NCBI RefSeq assembly: GCF_014323725.1
Contig: NZ_JABVED010000011.1
Location: 1 to 64,000, forward strand
DNA: 64,000 nucleotides
Direction: 5' to 3'
From: Actinokineospora xionganensis
GTDB lineage: Bacteria > Actinomycetota > Actinomycetes > Mycobacteriales > Pseudonocardiaceae
Shown here: piece after piece, positions 1 to 8,341 of the stretch
Layout of the letters: the number at the start of each line of letters is the position of its first letter
Position numbering within the stretch: position 1 is the stretch's first letter
Made by a program: the position numbers and the translations under genes
The notes under the pieces: model-generated
Told to the model about the DNA's origin: nothing
What the model saw: the letters and a program-made list of their open reading frames with translations, nothing else
Database searches by the model: none

Positions 1-33
1 GCCGCCTGCGGCCAACTCGCCGCCGAAGGCTGA
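1..33 (+). CDS. rlmN: 3' end of rlmN (23S rRNA/tRNA adenine-C2 methyltransferase), partial
   Basis: Only the last ten codons ([10 protein letters not shown]) and the TGA are inside the window. They match, residue for residue, the C-terminus of the rlmN fragment at 787-1362, which is how the gene is identified. RlmN is a radical-SAM enzyme that methylates C2 of an adenine in 23S rRNA and tRNA. The position upstream of dxr agrees with the mycobacterial order rlmN (Rv2880c) ... dxr (Rv2870c). The two copies of this end differ at several nucleotides, so they are not a recent perfect duplication. Confidence 0.75.
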   Translation, partial: AACGQLAAEG

Positions 34-57
34 CCCAGGGGCGAGCGAGCCAGAAAG

Positions 58-83
58 TGATAGCATTGACAGCAATGCTGGCA
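58..83 (+). promoter_or_regulatory. Inverted-repeat operator of the FitAB/VapBC pair
   Basis: Perfect inverted repeat AGCATT-gacagc-AATGCT at 62-79, extended imperfectly to 58-83 (8 of 10 arm positions match). It ends 13 nt before the antitoxin start, and a TAnnnT -10-like hexamer (TAGCAT, 61-66) lies inside it. RHH antitoxins of this family, with their toxin, usually repress their own promoter from such sites; that this is the operator is inferred from position. Confidence 0.6.
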
Positions 84-96
84 CTGGAGGTGAGCT

Positions 97-342
97 GTGG
101 CGACGTTGACGATCCGGGATTTCGATGATGATCTGAAGGCTGAACTGCGGATTCGGGCCGCCGAGCATGGTCGCTCGATGGAAGCCGAAGTTCGCGCGAT
201 TCTCAGCGAGGTGCTGACCAGGCGATCATCTGGATCGGGTATGGCAACACGGATTCGGCAGCGGTTCGCCGACACCGGCGATGTGTCGGTTGAGCTTCCG
301 CCGCGGACTGAGCTCGCGCGAGCAGCGGAGCTTCCCGAGTGA
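97..342 (+). CDS. FitA/VapB-type ribbon-helix-helix antitoxin
   Basis: 81 residues, GTG start with GGAGG at 86-90 and 6 nt spacing. The N-terminus (TLTIRDFDDDLKAELRIRAA) is a classic Arc/MetJ ribbon-helix-helix of the FitA type: one DNA-binding strand, then two helices with the HGRSMEAEVR segment. The C-terminal 30 residues should wrap the toxin. It is expected to neutralise the PIN RNase encoded next and to co-repress the operon through the inverted repeat just upstream. The stop overlaps the toxin start (GTGA, 339-342), so translation is coupled. GC content is lower than in the flanking core genes, fitting an acquired module. Confidence 0.88.
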   Translation: MATLTIRDFDDDLKAELRIRAAEHGRSMEAEVRAILSEVLTRRSSGSGMATRIRQRFADTGDVSVELPPRTELARAAELPE

Positions 343-776
343 TAGTTCTCGATACCAATGTCGTCTCCGAGTTGATGCGGAACGAGCCGGATGAACGAGT
401 GGTCGAGTGGGTTGATCACTACCCGGCCGACGATGTTTTCGTCACAGCGGTGACGGCGGCTGAATTGCTGTACGGGGTCGAGCGGCTGCCCGATGGCCGT
501 CGTAAGAGTTCGCTCATGGTCAAGGTTGCCGAACTCCTGGCCGAGGACTTCCAAGGTCAGGTCCTGCCCTTCGGCATCGCGGCTGCGGCGCACTATGCGC
601 AGATCTCCGCGGCGCGCGAGCGCGGTGGCCGGCCGATCACCATGGTTGACGCGCAGATCGCCGCAGTCTGCCTGCATCACAACGCACACCTGGCCACCCG
701 AAACACCAAGGACTTCATCGACACCGGAGTCCGCGTGCTGAATCCCTGGGACGACACCGAGTCTCTGTCCACTTGA
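339..776 (+). CDS. FitB/VapC-type PIN-domain toxin RNase
   Basis: 145 residues, one PIN domain over the whole length. The acidic metal-binding set is visible: D5 in the opening LDTN motif, E42 in AAELLYG, D104 in MVDAQIAA and D125 in NTKDF. PIN toxins are Mg2+-dependent endoribonucleases that cut tRNA or rRNA and stop growth when the antitoxin decays. The GTG start overlaps the antitoxin stop by 4 nt. All catalytic residues are intact, so the toxin is probably active. Mycobacterium also has a vapBC pair (vapBC43) near dxr, but orthology cannot be judged from this sequence alone. Only 10 nt separate its stop from the truncated rlmN copy. Confidence 0.9.
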   Translation: MIVLDTNVVSELMRNEPDERVVEWVDHYPADDVFVTAVTAAELLYGVERLPDGRRKSSLMVKVAELLAEDFQGQVLPFGIAAAAHYAQISAARERGGRPITMVDAQIAAVCLHHNAHLATRNTKDFIDTGVRVLNPWDDTESLST

Positions 777-786
777 TCGTTGTAAA

Positions 787-1362
787 ACGGTAGGCATGGG
801 CGAACCTCTGGCGAATTCTCGTCGCATGGTGGATGCGGTGCATCGCATTTGCGATCCGGCGCCTGATGGCCTGGGCATCTCTCAGAGGCACGTCACGGTG
901 TCGACGGTCGGGCTGGTGCCCGCGATCCGAAAGCTCACTGAGGAGAACCTGCAGGTCAGACTCGCTGTGTCGCTGCACACGCCGGACGACGAACTGCGTG
1001 ACACTCTGGTCCCGGTCGACGAGCGCTGGAAGGTGGCCGAGGTCCTCGATGCGGCCAAGGGCTACGCCGATCGCACCGGCCGCCGAGTCTCCATCGAGTA
1101 CGCCCTGATCCGAGACATCAACGACCAGCCCTGGCGCGCTGACCTCCTGGGCAAGATCTTGCGTAAACATCTCGGGCAGCTCGTGCACGTCAATGTGATC
1201 CCGCTGAACCCGACGCCGGGTAGCAAGTGGGACGCCAGTCCCAAGCCGGTGGAACGCGAATTCGTCCGTCGAGTCAACGAACAGGGCGTTGCGTGCACTG
1301 TGCGGGACACTCGTGGTCAGGAGATCGCCGCCGCGTGCGGGCAACTCGCCGCCGAAGGTTAG
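787..1362 (+). pseudogene. rlmN: Second, N-terminally truncated copy of rlmN
   Basis: Homology to RlmN begins abruptly at the GMGEPLAN motif in mid-protein and runs to a normal C-terminus, about 190 of the roughly 360 residues of the family. The radical-SAM CxxxCxxC cluster and the N-terminal domain are absent; the methyl-carrying Cys (ACTVRDTRG) is kept. An ATG at 796 gives a 188-codon open frame, but it could not bind the iron-sulfur cluster. No convincing ribosome binding site is seen. With the intact gene ending at 33, the toxin-antitoxin pair lies between two rlmN 3' ends. This looks like the relic of an insertion or recombination event. A standalone C-terminal RlmN protein with another role is possible but less likely. 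Confidence 0.8.
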
Positions 1363-1454
1363 AGGCTCGCCGAGGGTGCGCGGAAGTCCTGTTGTGCCGA
1401 AGCGGTCAAAACACTCAAATGCGGTCGCGGAATCCAGGCGTCTGTTGGAGCGTG

Positions 1455-1483
1455 TTGGCACCACATACCGGTACCGGTATAGT
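1455..1483 (+). promoter_or_regulatory. Promoter with palindromic operator for the HTH-MntA/hepT operon
   Basis: A near-consensus promoter: -35 TTGGCA (1455-1460), 17-nt spacer, -10 TATAGT (1478-1483). The spacer and the -10 box are covered by a perfect 16-bp palindrome, ATACCGGTACCGGTAT (1465-1480). The start codon at 1491 lies 7 nt after the -10 box, so the mRNA should be leaderless. The encoded protein carries an XRE-type HTH, which makes autorepression by occlusion of the -10 region the obvious inference. Confidence 0.8.
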
Positions 1484-1490
1484 GCCTCGT

Positions 1491-2000
1491 ATGGATACTG
1501 CGACATTGGTGCGTCAGACTCGCGAAGCGGCGGGTCTGACGCAGGCTGAGCTTGCTCGCCGGGCCGGTACCTCGCAGCCTGCGGTAGCTCGTTACGAATC
1601 CGGCGTGTCCTCGCCGTCGGTGCGGACTCTCGAGCGGCTGGTCCATGCTGCGGGCCGTCGACTGCGGATATCCACCGCGTCCGCGGGTGCGGTGGCGGAC
1701 CTGGACGGAGACCGGATGCGGTCCCTGCGCGCTGCCCGGCCGCTCATCATGAGAGCGGCACGCAAAGTTGGGGCCAGCAACGTGCGCGTGTTCGGGTCGG
1801 TCGCCCGTGGCGAAGATCAGCCTGCCAGCGATATTGACCTGCTCGTCGACTTCGATGTGCACGCCAACGGTGCCCTGGCGCTGATCCGGTTGCGCCGCGA
1901 GTTGTCGGATCTGCTCGACGAACGGATCGACATAGCCACAGTCGATCTGCTGAGGCCGGAGGTAGCCGAGCGCGCATTGGCTGAGGCGGTGCCCTTGTGA
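1491..2000 (+). CDS. HTH-MntA fusion: XRE-type regulator with minimal nucleotidyltransferase (antitoxin)
   Basis: 169 residues. Residues 5-60 are an XRE helix-turn-helix (GLTQAELARRAGTSQPAVAR recognition region). Residues about 85-169 are an MNT-type nucleotidyltransferase: GSVARGE at 102-108 and SDID at 113-116, giving Asp114 and Asp116. MntA antitoxins AMPylate a tyrosine of the HepT RNase and so inactivate it; here the same chain also carries a DNA-binding domain, so neutralisation and transcriptional control are fused. The ATG at 1491 was chosen because the longer upstream frame has no homology and the promoter ends 7 nt before it. It overlaps hepT by 4 nt (GTGA). Confidence 0.88.
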   Translation: MDTATLVRQTREAAGLTQAELARRAGTSQPAVARYESGVSSPSVRTLERLVHAAGRRLRISTASAGAVADLDGDRMRSLRAARPLIMRAARKVGASNVRVFGSVARGEDQPASDIDLLVDFDVHANGALALIRLRRELSDLLDERIDIATVDLLRPEVAERALAEAVPL

Positions 2001-2341
2001 GCCCCAGGGCAGGAAGAGCTGTTCGGGAGCGACTAAAGGACATCCTCGATGCGATCGACCGAACCAAGCGCGCGGAGGCGAGCCTCGTTCGCGCCGAGGC
2101 CATCGGTGACGCTGATGAGACTCGGGTCGCACTCGACGCGATCTTGTACAACCTCGTCGTCATCGGCGAGGCGGTCAACGCGCTGCCCGCCGAGATCACC
2201 ACGGCGGAGCCGGAGGTTCCGTGGCGTGATGTAGTGGACATGCGCAACTTCCTGTCCCATGAATACTTTCGAGTCCTCACCGACGTTGTCCGACGCACCA
2301 TCGACCAACCGTTGGAGCAACTCGGGGGCCGCGGACCCTGA
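1997..2341 (+). CDS. hepT: HepT-like toxin RNase (DUF86)
   Basis: 114 residues, all-helical HEPN protein. The signature R-x4-H-x-Y is present as R83-NFLS-H88-E-Y90; R and H form the RNase site and Y is the residue AMPylated by MntA in characterised pairs. The start overlaps the MntA stop (GTGA), typical of MntA-HepT operons. The motif is intact, so an active toxin is expected. The ADP-ribosylglycohydrolase gene follows on the same strand with little or no gap. Confidence 0.88.
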   Translation: MSPRAGRAVRERLKDILDAIDRTKRAEASLVRAEAIGDADETRVALDAILYNLVVIGEAVNALPAEITTAEPEVPWRDVVDMRNFLSHEYFRVLTDVVRRTIDQPLEQLGGRGP

Positions 2342-2393
2342 TGTCCTGCGGCCCTCCGCTCAGCCAGAGGCTCGGCAGCCTGCCGCATCCCCG

Positions 2394-3515
2394 TTGCAAG
2401 CCCGGCAGTCTGCCTCGGTCCAGTCGACCGACCAGGTTGATCCGCGCCGGTGGCGGGGGAGTCTGCTGGCCGGCGCCGTGGCCGACGCGTTGGGTGCGCC
2501 CATCGAGTCGAAGCCGATGGACCAGATCCGGGAGGTCTTCGGGCCGCACGGCATCACCGGCCTGGTCCCCGAGCGTGACGGCATCGGCGGGATCACCGAC
2601 GACACCCAGATGACCCTGTTCACCGGCGAAGCCCTGATTCGCGCGCACGCGCGGCAGCGCCGCGCGGGCTCCAGCGATGTCCGCTACAGCACCCAGCTCG
2701 CCTACCAGCGCTGGCTGCACACCCAGGGCGTGCCGTGGGAGAAGGCCCGCGGGCCGCGGAACCCGACCGCGGTGCCCGACGGCTGGCTGATGGGGGTTCC
2801 CGGCCTGTTCAAGCGCCGCGCGCCCGGGGCAACGTGTTTCTTCGCGCTCAAGGGGTATGGGCAGACCGGTGAGATGGGCACGTTCACCCACACTCTCAAC
2901 AACTCGAAGGGCTGCGGCGGCGTCATGCGGGCCGCCCCGGCCGCGCTGTGGTCCGACGATCCGGCGGCCGTCTTCGAGATCGGCGCGATGACCGCCGCCC
3001 TCACCCACAGCCACCCCAGCGGCTACCTGCCCGCGGGCGCCCTCGCGGTCATGGTGCACACCCTGGTCCGCGGCGGCTCCCTGGCGGACGCGCTGGCGGC
3101 CTGCCGGGCCCAGCTGTACCGGTGGAACGGCCACGAGGAGACCACCGCGGCCCTCGACGCGGCTGTGGACCTGTCCGGCCGGGGCGCGCCGACCCCGGAG
3201 AAGGTCGGCACGCTCGGCGGCGGCAACGTGGGGGAGACCGCCCTGTCCATCGCGGTGTACTCGGCGCTGGCGACGAACGACCTCAACGCCGCCCTGCTGG
3301 TCTCGGTCAACCACGACGGCGACAGCGACTCCACGGGGGCGGTGTGCGGCAACCTCGTCGGCGCCCTCTACGGCGAGGACGCCATCGAGCCGACCTGGCT
3401 GGCCCAGTTGGAGATGCGCGAGGTCGTCGAGGCGATGGCGGCGGACCTGCTCGCCGAGTTCGGTCCGCGCCCACCGGCCGACGACCGCTGGGCGACTCGT
3501 TACCCGAACGACTGA
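2394..3515 (+). CDS. ADP-ribosylglycohydrolase family protein (DraG/ARH-like)
   Basis: 373 residues from the TTG at 2394. The frame is open back to an ATG at 2259, but that would overlap hepT by 83 nt, has no ribosome binding site, and adds only low-complexity residues; homology starts at RRWRGSLLAGAVADALGAP. Metal-binding motifs of the ARH fold are present: VADALGAP near the N-terminus, TDDTQMTL, and NHDGDSDSTGAV near the C-terminus. Such enzymes remove ADP-ribose from proteins or nucleic acids. The substrate is unknown. Its place directly behind a toxin-antitoxin operon is suggestive but does not prove a functional link. GC content rises here to core level. Confidence 0.82.
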   Translation: MQARQSASVQSTDQVDPRRWRGSLLAGAVADALGAPIESKPMDQIREVFGPHGITGLVPERDGIGGITDDTQMTLFTGEALIRAHARQRRAGSSDVRYSTQLAYQRWLHTQGVPWEKARGPRNPTAVPDGWLMGVPGLFKRRAPGATCFFALKGYGQTGEMGTFTHTLNNSKGCGGVMRAAPAALWSDDPAAVFEIGAMTAALTHSHPSGYLPAGALAVMVHTLVRGGSLADALAACRAQLYRWNGHEETTAALDAAVDLSGRGAPTPEKVGTLGGGNVGETALSIAVYSALATNDLNAALLVSVNHDGDSDSTGAVCGNLVGALYGEDAIEPTWLAQLEMREVVEAMAADLLAEFGPRPPADDRWATRYPND

Positions 3516-3559
3516 AGCGGTGGTCGCGCGGCTGTGACCTGCGGGTCTACCGTGGAGGC

Positions 3560-3721
3560 ATGGCGACGAAGGTCATCGAAGTCGAGGACGACGAGCTCAA
3601 GCTGATCCTGGCCGCGCTGCGTTCGTACCTGACCGACTTCGGCCACGACGAGGCCGATCTGCAGCGCGCGATCAAACACCTGATCGCGAAGCTGCCGCGG
3701 CCGGAGAGGACCGTCGCGTAG
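3560..3721 (+). CDS. Small conserved-looking protein, 53 residues
   Basis: Starts at the ATG at 3560 with codon use like its neighbours. A TAnnnT box (TACCGT, 3548-3553) ends 6 nt before the ATG, the spacing seen at many leaderless genes in this window; GGAGG is also present but only 1 nt from the start. The sequence is acidic at the N-terminus (VIEVEDDELK), then amphipathic helices (LILAALRSYL, DLQRAIKHLIAKL). No family is recognised with certainty. It ends just before a strong bidirectional hairpin. Confidence 0.6.
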   Translation: MATKVIEVEDDELKLILAALRSYLTDFGHDEADLQRAIKHLIAKLPRPERTVA

Positions 3722-3736
3722 CGACGGTCGAATAAA

Positions 3737-3762
3737 CCGACGCCGCGTGCGCGCGGCGTCGG
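3737..3762. terminator. Bidirectional hairpin between convergent genes
   Basis: Perfect 11-bp stem CCGACGCCGCG / CGCGGCGTCGG with a 4-nt TGCG loop. It lies between the stop of the 53-residue gene and the stop of the DUF2631 gene. On the minus strand it is followed by TTTATT, which suits an intrinsic terminator for that gene. Confidence 0.7.
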
Positions 3763-3773
3763 TGAGACGCGAC

Positions 3774-4085
3774 CTAGGCGCGCCAGGAAGTGCGGCGCTT
3801 GTGGGCGAGCCAGCCCACGCCACCCAGCAGGAACAGCCCGGTGCCGATGAGCCACAGGTTCTCGGTCCAGCCGCTGTGGTTGCCGATGAGCATCGCGAAC
3901 ATCGCCAGGCCGACGAACACACCCGCGATGGTCGTGCCGTGCGGGAACGAGCCGTGCCAGCCCCACTCGGCAGAGGGCTCCTCCTGCGGGCTGACCCTGT
4001 GGGCGGGGGCAGGGGTCGCCTTCCGCTTCTCCAGCTCCGTGCGCGCCACGTGTTCCTCCAGCTGATCGGTTCGTGCGCGGGTCAT
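3774..4085 (-). CDS. DUF2631 family membrane protein
   Basis: 103 residues from the ATG at 4085 (the frame is open 14 codons further but only with non-conserved residues). The first 45 residues are charged and cytosolic; two transmembrane helices follow (GTTIAGVFVGLAMFAMLIG and LWLIGTGLFLLGGVGWLAH), then a basic tail KRRTSWRA. It resembles the DUF2631 proteins found near dxr in mycobacteria (Rv2876-like). Function unknown. Confidence 0.75.
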   Translation of the reverse strand: MTRARTDQLEEHVARTELEKRKATPAPAHRVSPQEEPSAEWGWHGSFPHGTTIAGVFVGLAMFAMLIGNHSGWTENLWLIGTGLFLLGGVGWLAHKRRTSWRA

Positions 4086-4106
4086 ATTTCCATACCCCGG
4101 ACATGA

Positions 4107-4137
4107 TGCGGGCGCCGTGGTCACCACGGCGCCCGCA
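4107..4137 (-). terminator. Hairpin downstream of the GlsB-like gene
   Basis: Near-perfect palindrome: 15-nt arms TGCGGGCGCCGTGGT / ACCACGGCGCCCGCA around a single C. It lies 18 nt after the stop of the minus-strand gene 4155-4424 and before the start of the DUF2631 gene, so it should separate the two transcripts. No T-run follows on the minus strand, so its strength as an intrinsic terminator is uncertain. Confidence 0.55.
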
Positions 4138-4154
4138 CTGTGATCGGAGTCGCG

Positions 4155-4424
4155 CTACACCCTCGCTCGACCACGTCCTGTCACGAGTCGGTACACGCCG
4201 AGCAGGATCAGCGAACCCAGGATGGCCAGCAGCCACGTCCGCAGGTTGAAGAACGTGCCCAGGCCGCCGCCGAAGATGGCGTTGCCGATGAAGCCGCCGA
4301 GAATGGCGCCGACGATGCCGATCAGGATGGTGACGATGGCGCCACCAGGGTCGTTACCAGGCATGATGGCCTTGGCGATGAGACCGGCGACCAGTCCGAG
4401 AACGATCCAGCCGAGAATGCCCAT
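4155..4424 (-). CDS. GlsB/YeaQ/YmgE family stress-response membrane protein
   Basis: 89 residues, almost entirely three glycine-rich transmembrane helices ([56 protein letters not shown]) with a basic C-terminus RGRARV. This is the pattern of the transglycosylase-associated/GlsB family, small inner-membrane proteins linked to acid and general stress. A good AAGGAG lies about 8 nt before the ATG. A hairpin follows. Confidence 0.85.
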   Translation of the reverse strand: MGILGWIVLGLVAGLIAKAIMPGNDPGGAIVTILIGIVGAILGGFIGNAIFGGGLGTFFNLRTWLLAILGSLILLGVYRLVTGRGRARV

Positions 4425-4640
4425 CGGGGTACTCCTTCGCTCGGTTCCCGCGTGCCGCGGGGTCCTGCCAGGTGGATGCCCGGATCCATCTCCGGGTATT
4501 CGCCCCGGAGATCAGATTGCGCTGAACGGGCTAATTTGACTCCTGCGGGCCGGGGGTATCGGCGAGACCAGCGTCACGGACAGCTACATCACGCCCCGCC
4601 TGTGCGTCCGACCGCTGGACTTCGGGAACAATGGACCCTG

Positions 4641-5891
4641 ATGAACCCCTCTCCCGCGCGCGAGCGCTCACTGCTGGTACTCGGCTCGACCGGATCGGTC
4701 GGGACGCAGGCCCTCGACGTCGTGGCCGCCAACCCCGACCGGTTCACCGTGGCGGGCCTGGCCGCGGGCGGGTCCGACCCGGCCCTGCTCGCCGAGCAGG
4801 CGCTGCGGTTCCAGGCGGGCGCCATCGCGGTCACCAAGGCCACGGCCGCCCAGGACGTCCAACTCGCCTTGTTCGCCGAGGCCCAGAAGCGGGGCTACAC
4901 CTCGGGCGACTTCCAGATGCCGCGCATCTTCGCGGGGCCGGACGCGGTCACCGACCTCATCGAGGCCGTGCCCGCCGACATCGTCCTCAACGCCATCACC
5001 GGCTCCCGAGGCCTGCCCGCGACCCTCAAGGCCCTCGAGTCGGGCGCCACCCTCGCCCTGGCCAACAAGGAGTCGCTCATCGCGGGCGGCTCGCTGGTCC
5101 TGGACGCGGCCAAGCCCGGGCAGCTCGTCCCCGTCGACTCCGAGCACTCCGCGATGGCCCAGGCGTTGCGGGGCGGTCGCAGCGAGGAGGTCGACCGTCT
5201 CGTCCTCACCGCATCGGGTGGTCCCTTTCGGGGGAAGGCCCGCGCCGAGCTGACGGACGTCACCGCCATCGACGCTCTCGCGCACCCGACGTGGGCGATG
5301 GGTCCGGTCATCACCATCAACTCCGCGACCCTGGTGAACAAGGCGCTGGAGCTGATCGAGGCGCACCTGCTCTTCGACGTGCCCTATGACCGCATCGACG
5401 TGGTGGTGCACCCGCAGTCGATCGTGCACTCCATGGTCACCTTCACCGACGGGTCGACGCTGGCCCAGGCCAGTCCGCCGGACATGCGGCTGCCGATCGC
5501 GCTGGCCCTGGGCTGGCCCGACCGCATCCCCGGCGCCGCGAAGGCGTGCGACTGGACCACGGCGAGCCAGTGGACGTTCGAGCCGCTCGACCACGAGACA
5601 TTCCCGGCCGTGCGGCTGGCCCAGGCGGCGGGGGAGACCGGGGGCTGCCTGCCCGCGGTCTACAACGCGGCCAACGAGGAGGCGGTCGCCGCGTTCCTGC
5701 GAGGCGACGCCACCTTCACAGCCATTGTGGACACTATTGCTCGGGTGCTCGATGACGCGGGCGACTGGCAGGGTGCGCCACGCGACGTCGATGAGGTGCT
5801 CGCCGCCGAGCACTGGGCACGCGCCCGCGCGCGAGAACGCCTCGCGGTGACAGCTGGTCCGCGTGACGTCGTCGGGCCGGGAAGGAACTGA
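4641..5891 (+). CDS. dxr: 1-deoxy-D-xylulose 5-phosphate reductoisomerase
   Basis: 416 residues (M. tuberculosis Dxr 413). Converts DXP to MEP with NADPH, the committed step of the non-mevalonate isoprenoid pathway. Visible motifs: NADPH site [14 protein letters not shown] at the N-terminus, [11 protein letters not shown], metal/substrate site [22 protein letters not shown], and [10 protein letters not shown]. The ATG at 4641 was chosen because homology begins a few residues later; the frame is open far upstream but without conservation. The rip1-like gene starts 2 nt after its stop, and ispG follows, so two MEP-pathway genes flank a membrane protease as in mycobacteria. Confidence 0.97.
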   Translation: MNPSPARERSLLVLGSTGSVGTQALDVVAANPDRFTVAGLAAGGSDPALLAEQALRFQAGAIAVTKATAAQDVQLALFAEAQKRGYTSGDFQMPRIFAGPDAVTDLIEAVPADIVLNAITGSRGLPATLKALESGATLALANKESLIAGGSLVLDAAKPGQLVPVDSEHSAMAQALRGGRSEEVDRLVLTASGGPFRGKARAELTDVTAIDALAHPTWAMGPVITINSATLVNKALELIEAHLLFDVPYDRIDVVVHPQSIVHSMVTFTDGSTLAQASPPDMRLPIALALGWPDRIPGAAKACDWTTASQWTFEPLDHETFPAVRLAQAAGETGGCLPAVYNAANEEAVAAFLRGDATFTAIVDTIARVLDDAGDWQGAPRDVDEVLAAEHWARARARERLAVTAGPRDVVGPGRN

Positions 5892-5893
5892 CC

Positions 5894-7114
5894 GTGCTCG
5901 TTTGGCTCCTGGGTCTCGTGCTCTTCGCGCTGGGCATCTGCGTGTCCGTCGCACTGCACGAAGCGGGGCACATGCTGACCGCGAAGGCGTTCGGCATGAA
6001 GGTCCGCCGGTACTTCGTCGGTTTCGGACCGAAGATCTTCTCGTTCCGCCGCGGCGAGACCGAGTACGGCCTCAAGGCGATCCCCGCGGGCGGCTTCTGC
6101 GACATCGCGGGCATGACCGCGCTCGACGAGGTCACCCCCGAGGAGGCGCCGCGCGCCATGTGGCGCTACCCGGCCTGGAAGCGCATCGTCGTGCTGTCCG
6201 CCGGGTCGATCACCCACTTCATCCTCGGCTTCATCATCCTGTACCTGATGGCCGTGTCGATGGGCCTGCCGAACTACGAGAACCGCGCGGTCGTCGGCTC
6301 CACGTCGTGCGCGGCGCCCACGATGGATCCGAAGACGTTCAAGCAGGCCGACTGCGGCCCGAGCGACCCGTCGCCCGCCATCGCGGCCGGGATCCGCGAA
6401 GGCGACGAGATCGTCAGCGTCGACGGGAAGCGCGTCGCGAACTGGCCCGAGGTGCTCACGGTGGTGCGCGGCCTGCGTGGGGAGAGCACCTTCGTCGTCC
6501 TGCGCGACGGCCAGGAGCTGTCCATGAAGGTCGCCGTCGCCACGGTCCAGCGAGTTCCGGTCGACGCCCAGCCCGGCAAGGACGACACGAAGCTCACCGA
6601 AGTCGGCGCGATCGGCATCGGCAAGGCCGGATTCGTCGACTTCACGGCCCTCTCGGCGGTCGGCGGCACCGTGTCGTTCACCGGCGAGATGTTCGTGAAG
6701 ACATGGGAAGGCCTCATGCGCTTCCCGGAGAAGATCCCCGCTGTCGTGCGCGCGATCGGCGGGGCGGAGAATGACCCCGAGCGACCGGTCAGCGTCGTCG
6801 GCGCGAGTGTCATCGGCGCGGACGCGGCCGAGCAGGGCATCTGGGAGATCTTCATCCTGATGCTGGCCGCGCTGAACTTCTTCGTCGGCGTGTTCAACCT
6901 GCTGCCGCTGTTGCCGCTCGACGGCGGGCATATCGCGATCACGCTCTATGAGCGGGCGCGCGATCTGATCCGCAAGCTGCGCGGCCTGACCCCGGCGGGT
7001 CCGGTCGACTACACCAAGCTCACCGGGATCACGATGGTACTGGTGATCGTGGGTGGCGCGATCGTGCTGCTCACCGTGACCGCCGACATCGTCAACCCGA
7101 TTCGATTGCAGTAA
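5894..7114 (+). CDS. rip1: Site-2 intramembrane metalloprotease (RseP/Rip1 type, M50)
   Basis: 406 residues. Zinc-binding HEAGH at 22-26 in the first transmembrane helix; second signature [11 protein letters not shown] with Asp343 in the third. A PDZ domain lies at about 155-215 ([18 protein letters not shown]). Family members cleave anti-sigma factors inside the membrane and so control envelope-stress regulons; the M. tuberculosis homologue Rip1 (Rv2869c) sits in the same dxr-ispG context. GTG start with GGAAGGA upstream, 2 nt after dxr: translational coupling. Confidence 0.94.
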   Translation: MLVWLLGLVLFALGICVSVALHEAGHMLTAKAFGMKVRRYFVGFGPKIFSFRRGETEYGLKAIPAGGFCDIAGMTALDEVTPEEAPRAMWRYPAWKRIVVLSAGSITHFILGFIILYLMAVSMGLPNYENRAVVGSTSCAAPTMDPKTFKQADCGPSDPSPAIAAGIREGDEIVSVDGKRVANWPEVLTVVRGLRGESTFVVLRDGQELSMKVAVATVQRVPVDAQPGKDDTKLTEVGAIGIGKAGFVDFTALSAVGGTVSFTGEMFVKTWEGLMRFPEKIPAVVRAIGGAENDPERPVSVVGASVIGADAAEQGIWEIFILMLAALNFFVGVFNLLPLLPLDGGHIAITLYERARDLIRKLRGLTPAGPVDYTKLTGITMVLVIVGGAIVLLTVTADIVNPIRLQ

Positions 7115-7134
7115 CCACGAGAGGTCTGAGGAAC

Positions 7135-8283
7135 ATGTCCGACGTGATGCTCGGGATGCCCGCGCTGCCGCCCCCGGTGCTCTCCGAGCGCCGCAAGACG
7201 AGGCAGTTGCAGGTCGGCTCCGTCGGTGTCGGCAGCGAGTCGCCGATCTCGGTGCAGTCGATGACGACGACGGTCACCGCGGACGTGAACGCCACCCTGC
7301 AGCAGATCGCCGAGCTCACGGCGTCGGGCTGCGACATCGTGCGGGTGGCGTGCCCGTCGCAGGACGACGCGGAGGCGCTGGCGGCGATCGCGCGCAAGTC
7401 GCAGATCCCGGTGATCGCCGACATCCACTTCCAGCCGAAGTACGTGTTCGCGGCGATCGAGGCCGGGTGCGCGGCGGTGCGGGTGAACCCGGGCAACATC
7501 CGCAAGTTCGACGACCAGGTCAAGGAGATCGCCGCGGCCGCGCGCGATCACGGGACCCCGATCCGCATCGGCGTCAACGCCGGTTCGCTGGACCCGCGGC
7601 TGCTGAAGAAGTACGGCAAGGCCACCCCGGAGGCGCTGGCGGAGTCGGCCATGTGGGAGGCGTCGCTGTTCGCCGAGCACGACTTCCACGACATCAAGAT
7701 CTCGGTCAAGCACAACGACCCGGTGGTGATGATCCGCGCCTACGAGCTGCTGGCCGAGCAGTGCGACTACCCGCTGCACCTCGGCGTCACCGAGGCGGGC
7801 CCGGCGTTCCAGGGCACGATCAAGTCCGCGGTGGCGTTCGGCGCCCTACTGCGTCAGGGCATCGGCGACACGATCCGCGTCTCGCTCTCGGCCCCTCCGG
7901 TGGAGGAGGTCAAGGTCGGCATCCAAATCCTGCAGTCGCTCAACCTCAAACAGCGCAAGCTGGAGATCGTGTCGTGCCCGTCGTGCGGGCGCGCGCAGGT
8001 CGACGTCTACAAGTTGGCCGATGAGGTGACCGCGGGCCTGGAGGGCATGGAGGTCCCGCTGCGCGTCGCGGTCATGGGCTGTGTCGTGAACGGGCCAGGC
8101 GAGGCGCGGGAAGCCGACCTCGGGGTGGCCTCCGGCAACGGCAAGGGACAGATCTTCGTCAAGGGCCAGGTCATCAAGACCGTGCCTGAGCACCAGATCG
8201 TCGAGACCCTGATCGAGGAAGCGATGCGGCTCGCGGAGCAGATGGGCGAGTCCGAAGGGACGCCATCGGTCACCGTGGGCTGA
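7135..8283 (+). CDS. ispG: 4-hydroxy-3-methylbut-2-en-1-yl diphosphate synthase (GcpE)
   Basis: 382 residues. Reductively converts MEcPP to HMBPP, the penultimate step of the MEP pathway. The [4Fe-4S] ligands are visible: Cys281 and Cys284 (SCPSCGR), Cys316 ([11 protein letters not shown]) and the nearby Glu323. Typical N-terminal TIM-barrel sequences ([23 protein letters not shown]) are present. GAGGAAC precedes the ATG. Third gene of the dxr-rip1-ispG block. In mycobacteria a GNAT gene follows directly; here the ATPase-HNH cassette intervenes. Confidence 0.97.
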   Translation: MSDVMLGMPALPPPVLSERRKTRQLQVGSVGVGSESPISVQSMTTTVTADVNATLQQIAELTASGCDIVRVACPSQDDAEALAAIARKSQIPVIADIHFQPKYVFAAIEAGCAAVRVNPGNIRKFDDQVKEIAAAARDHGTPIRIGVNAGSLDPRLLKKYGKATPEALAESAMWEASLFAEHDFHDIKISVKHNDPVVMIRAYELLAEQCDYPLHLGVTEAGPAFQGTIKSAVAFGALLRQGIGDTIRVSLSAPPVEEVKVGIQILQSLNLKQRKLEIVSCPSCGRAQVDVYKLADEVTAGLEGMEVPLRVAVMGCVVNGPGEAREADLGVASGNGKGQIFVKGQVIKTVPEHQIVETLIEEAMRLAEQMGESEGTPSVTVG

Positions 8284-8341
8284 CGAACACGGATCAACTT
8301 CCGTAGAGTTCCCCGCGTCGACAGGAGAGGGGACCTTCGTC

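Noticed and set aside
787-1362. Functional second RlmN
   Set aside because: Lacks the radical-SAM cysteines and the N-terminal half.
2259-2393. ATG start at 2259 for the ADP-ribosylglycohydrolase
   Set aside because: Would overlap hepT by 83 nt, has no ribosome binding site, and adds only low-complexity residues.
4140-4640. Upstream extension of dxr
   Set aside because: Open frame only; it runs antisense to the GlsB-like gene, and homology to Dxr begins just after the ATG at 4641.
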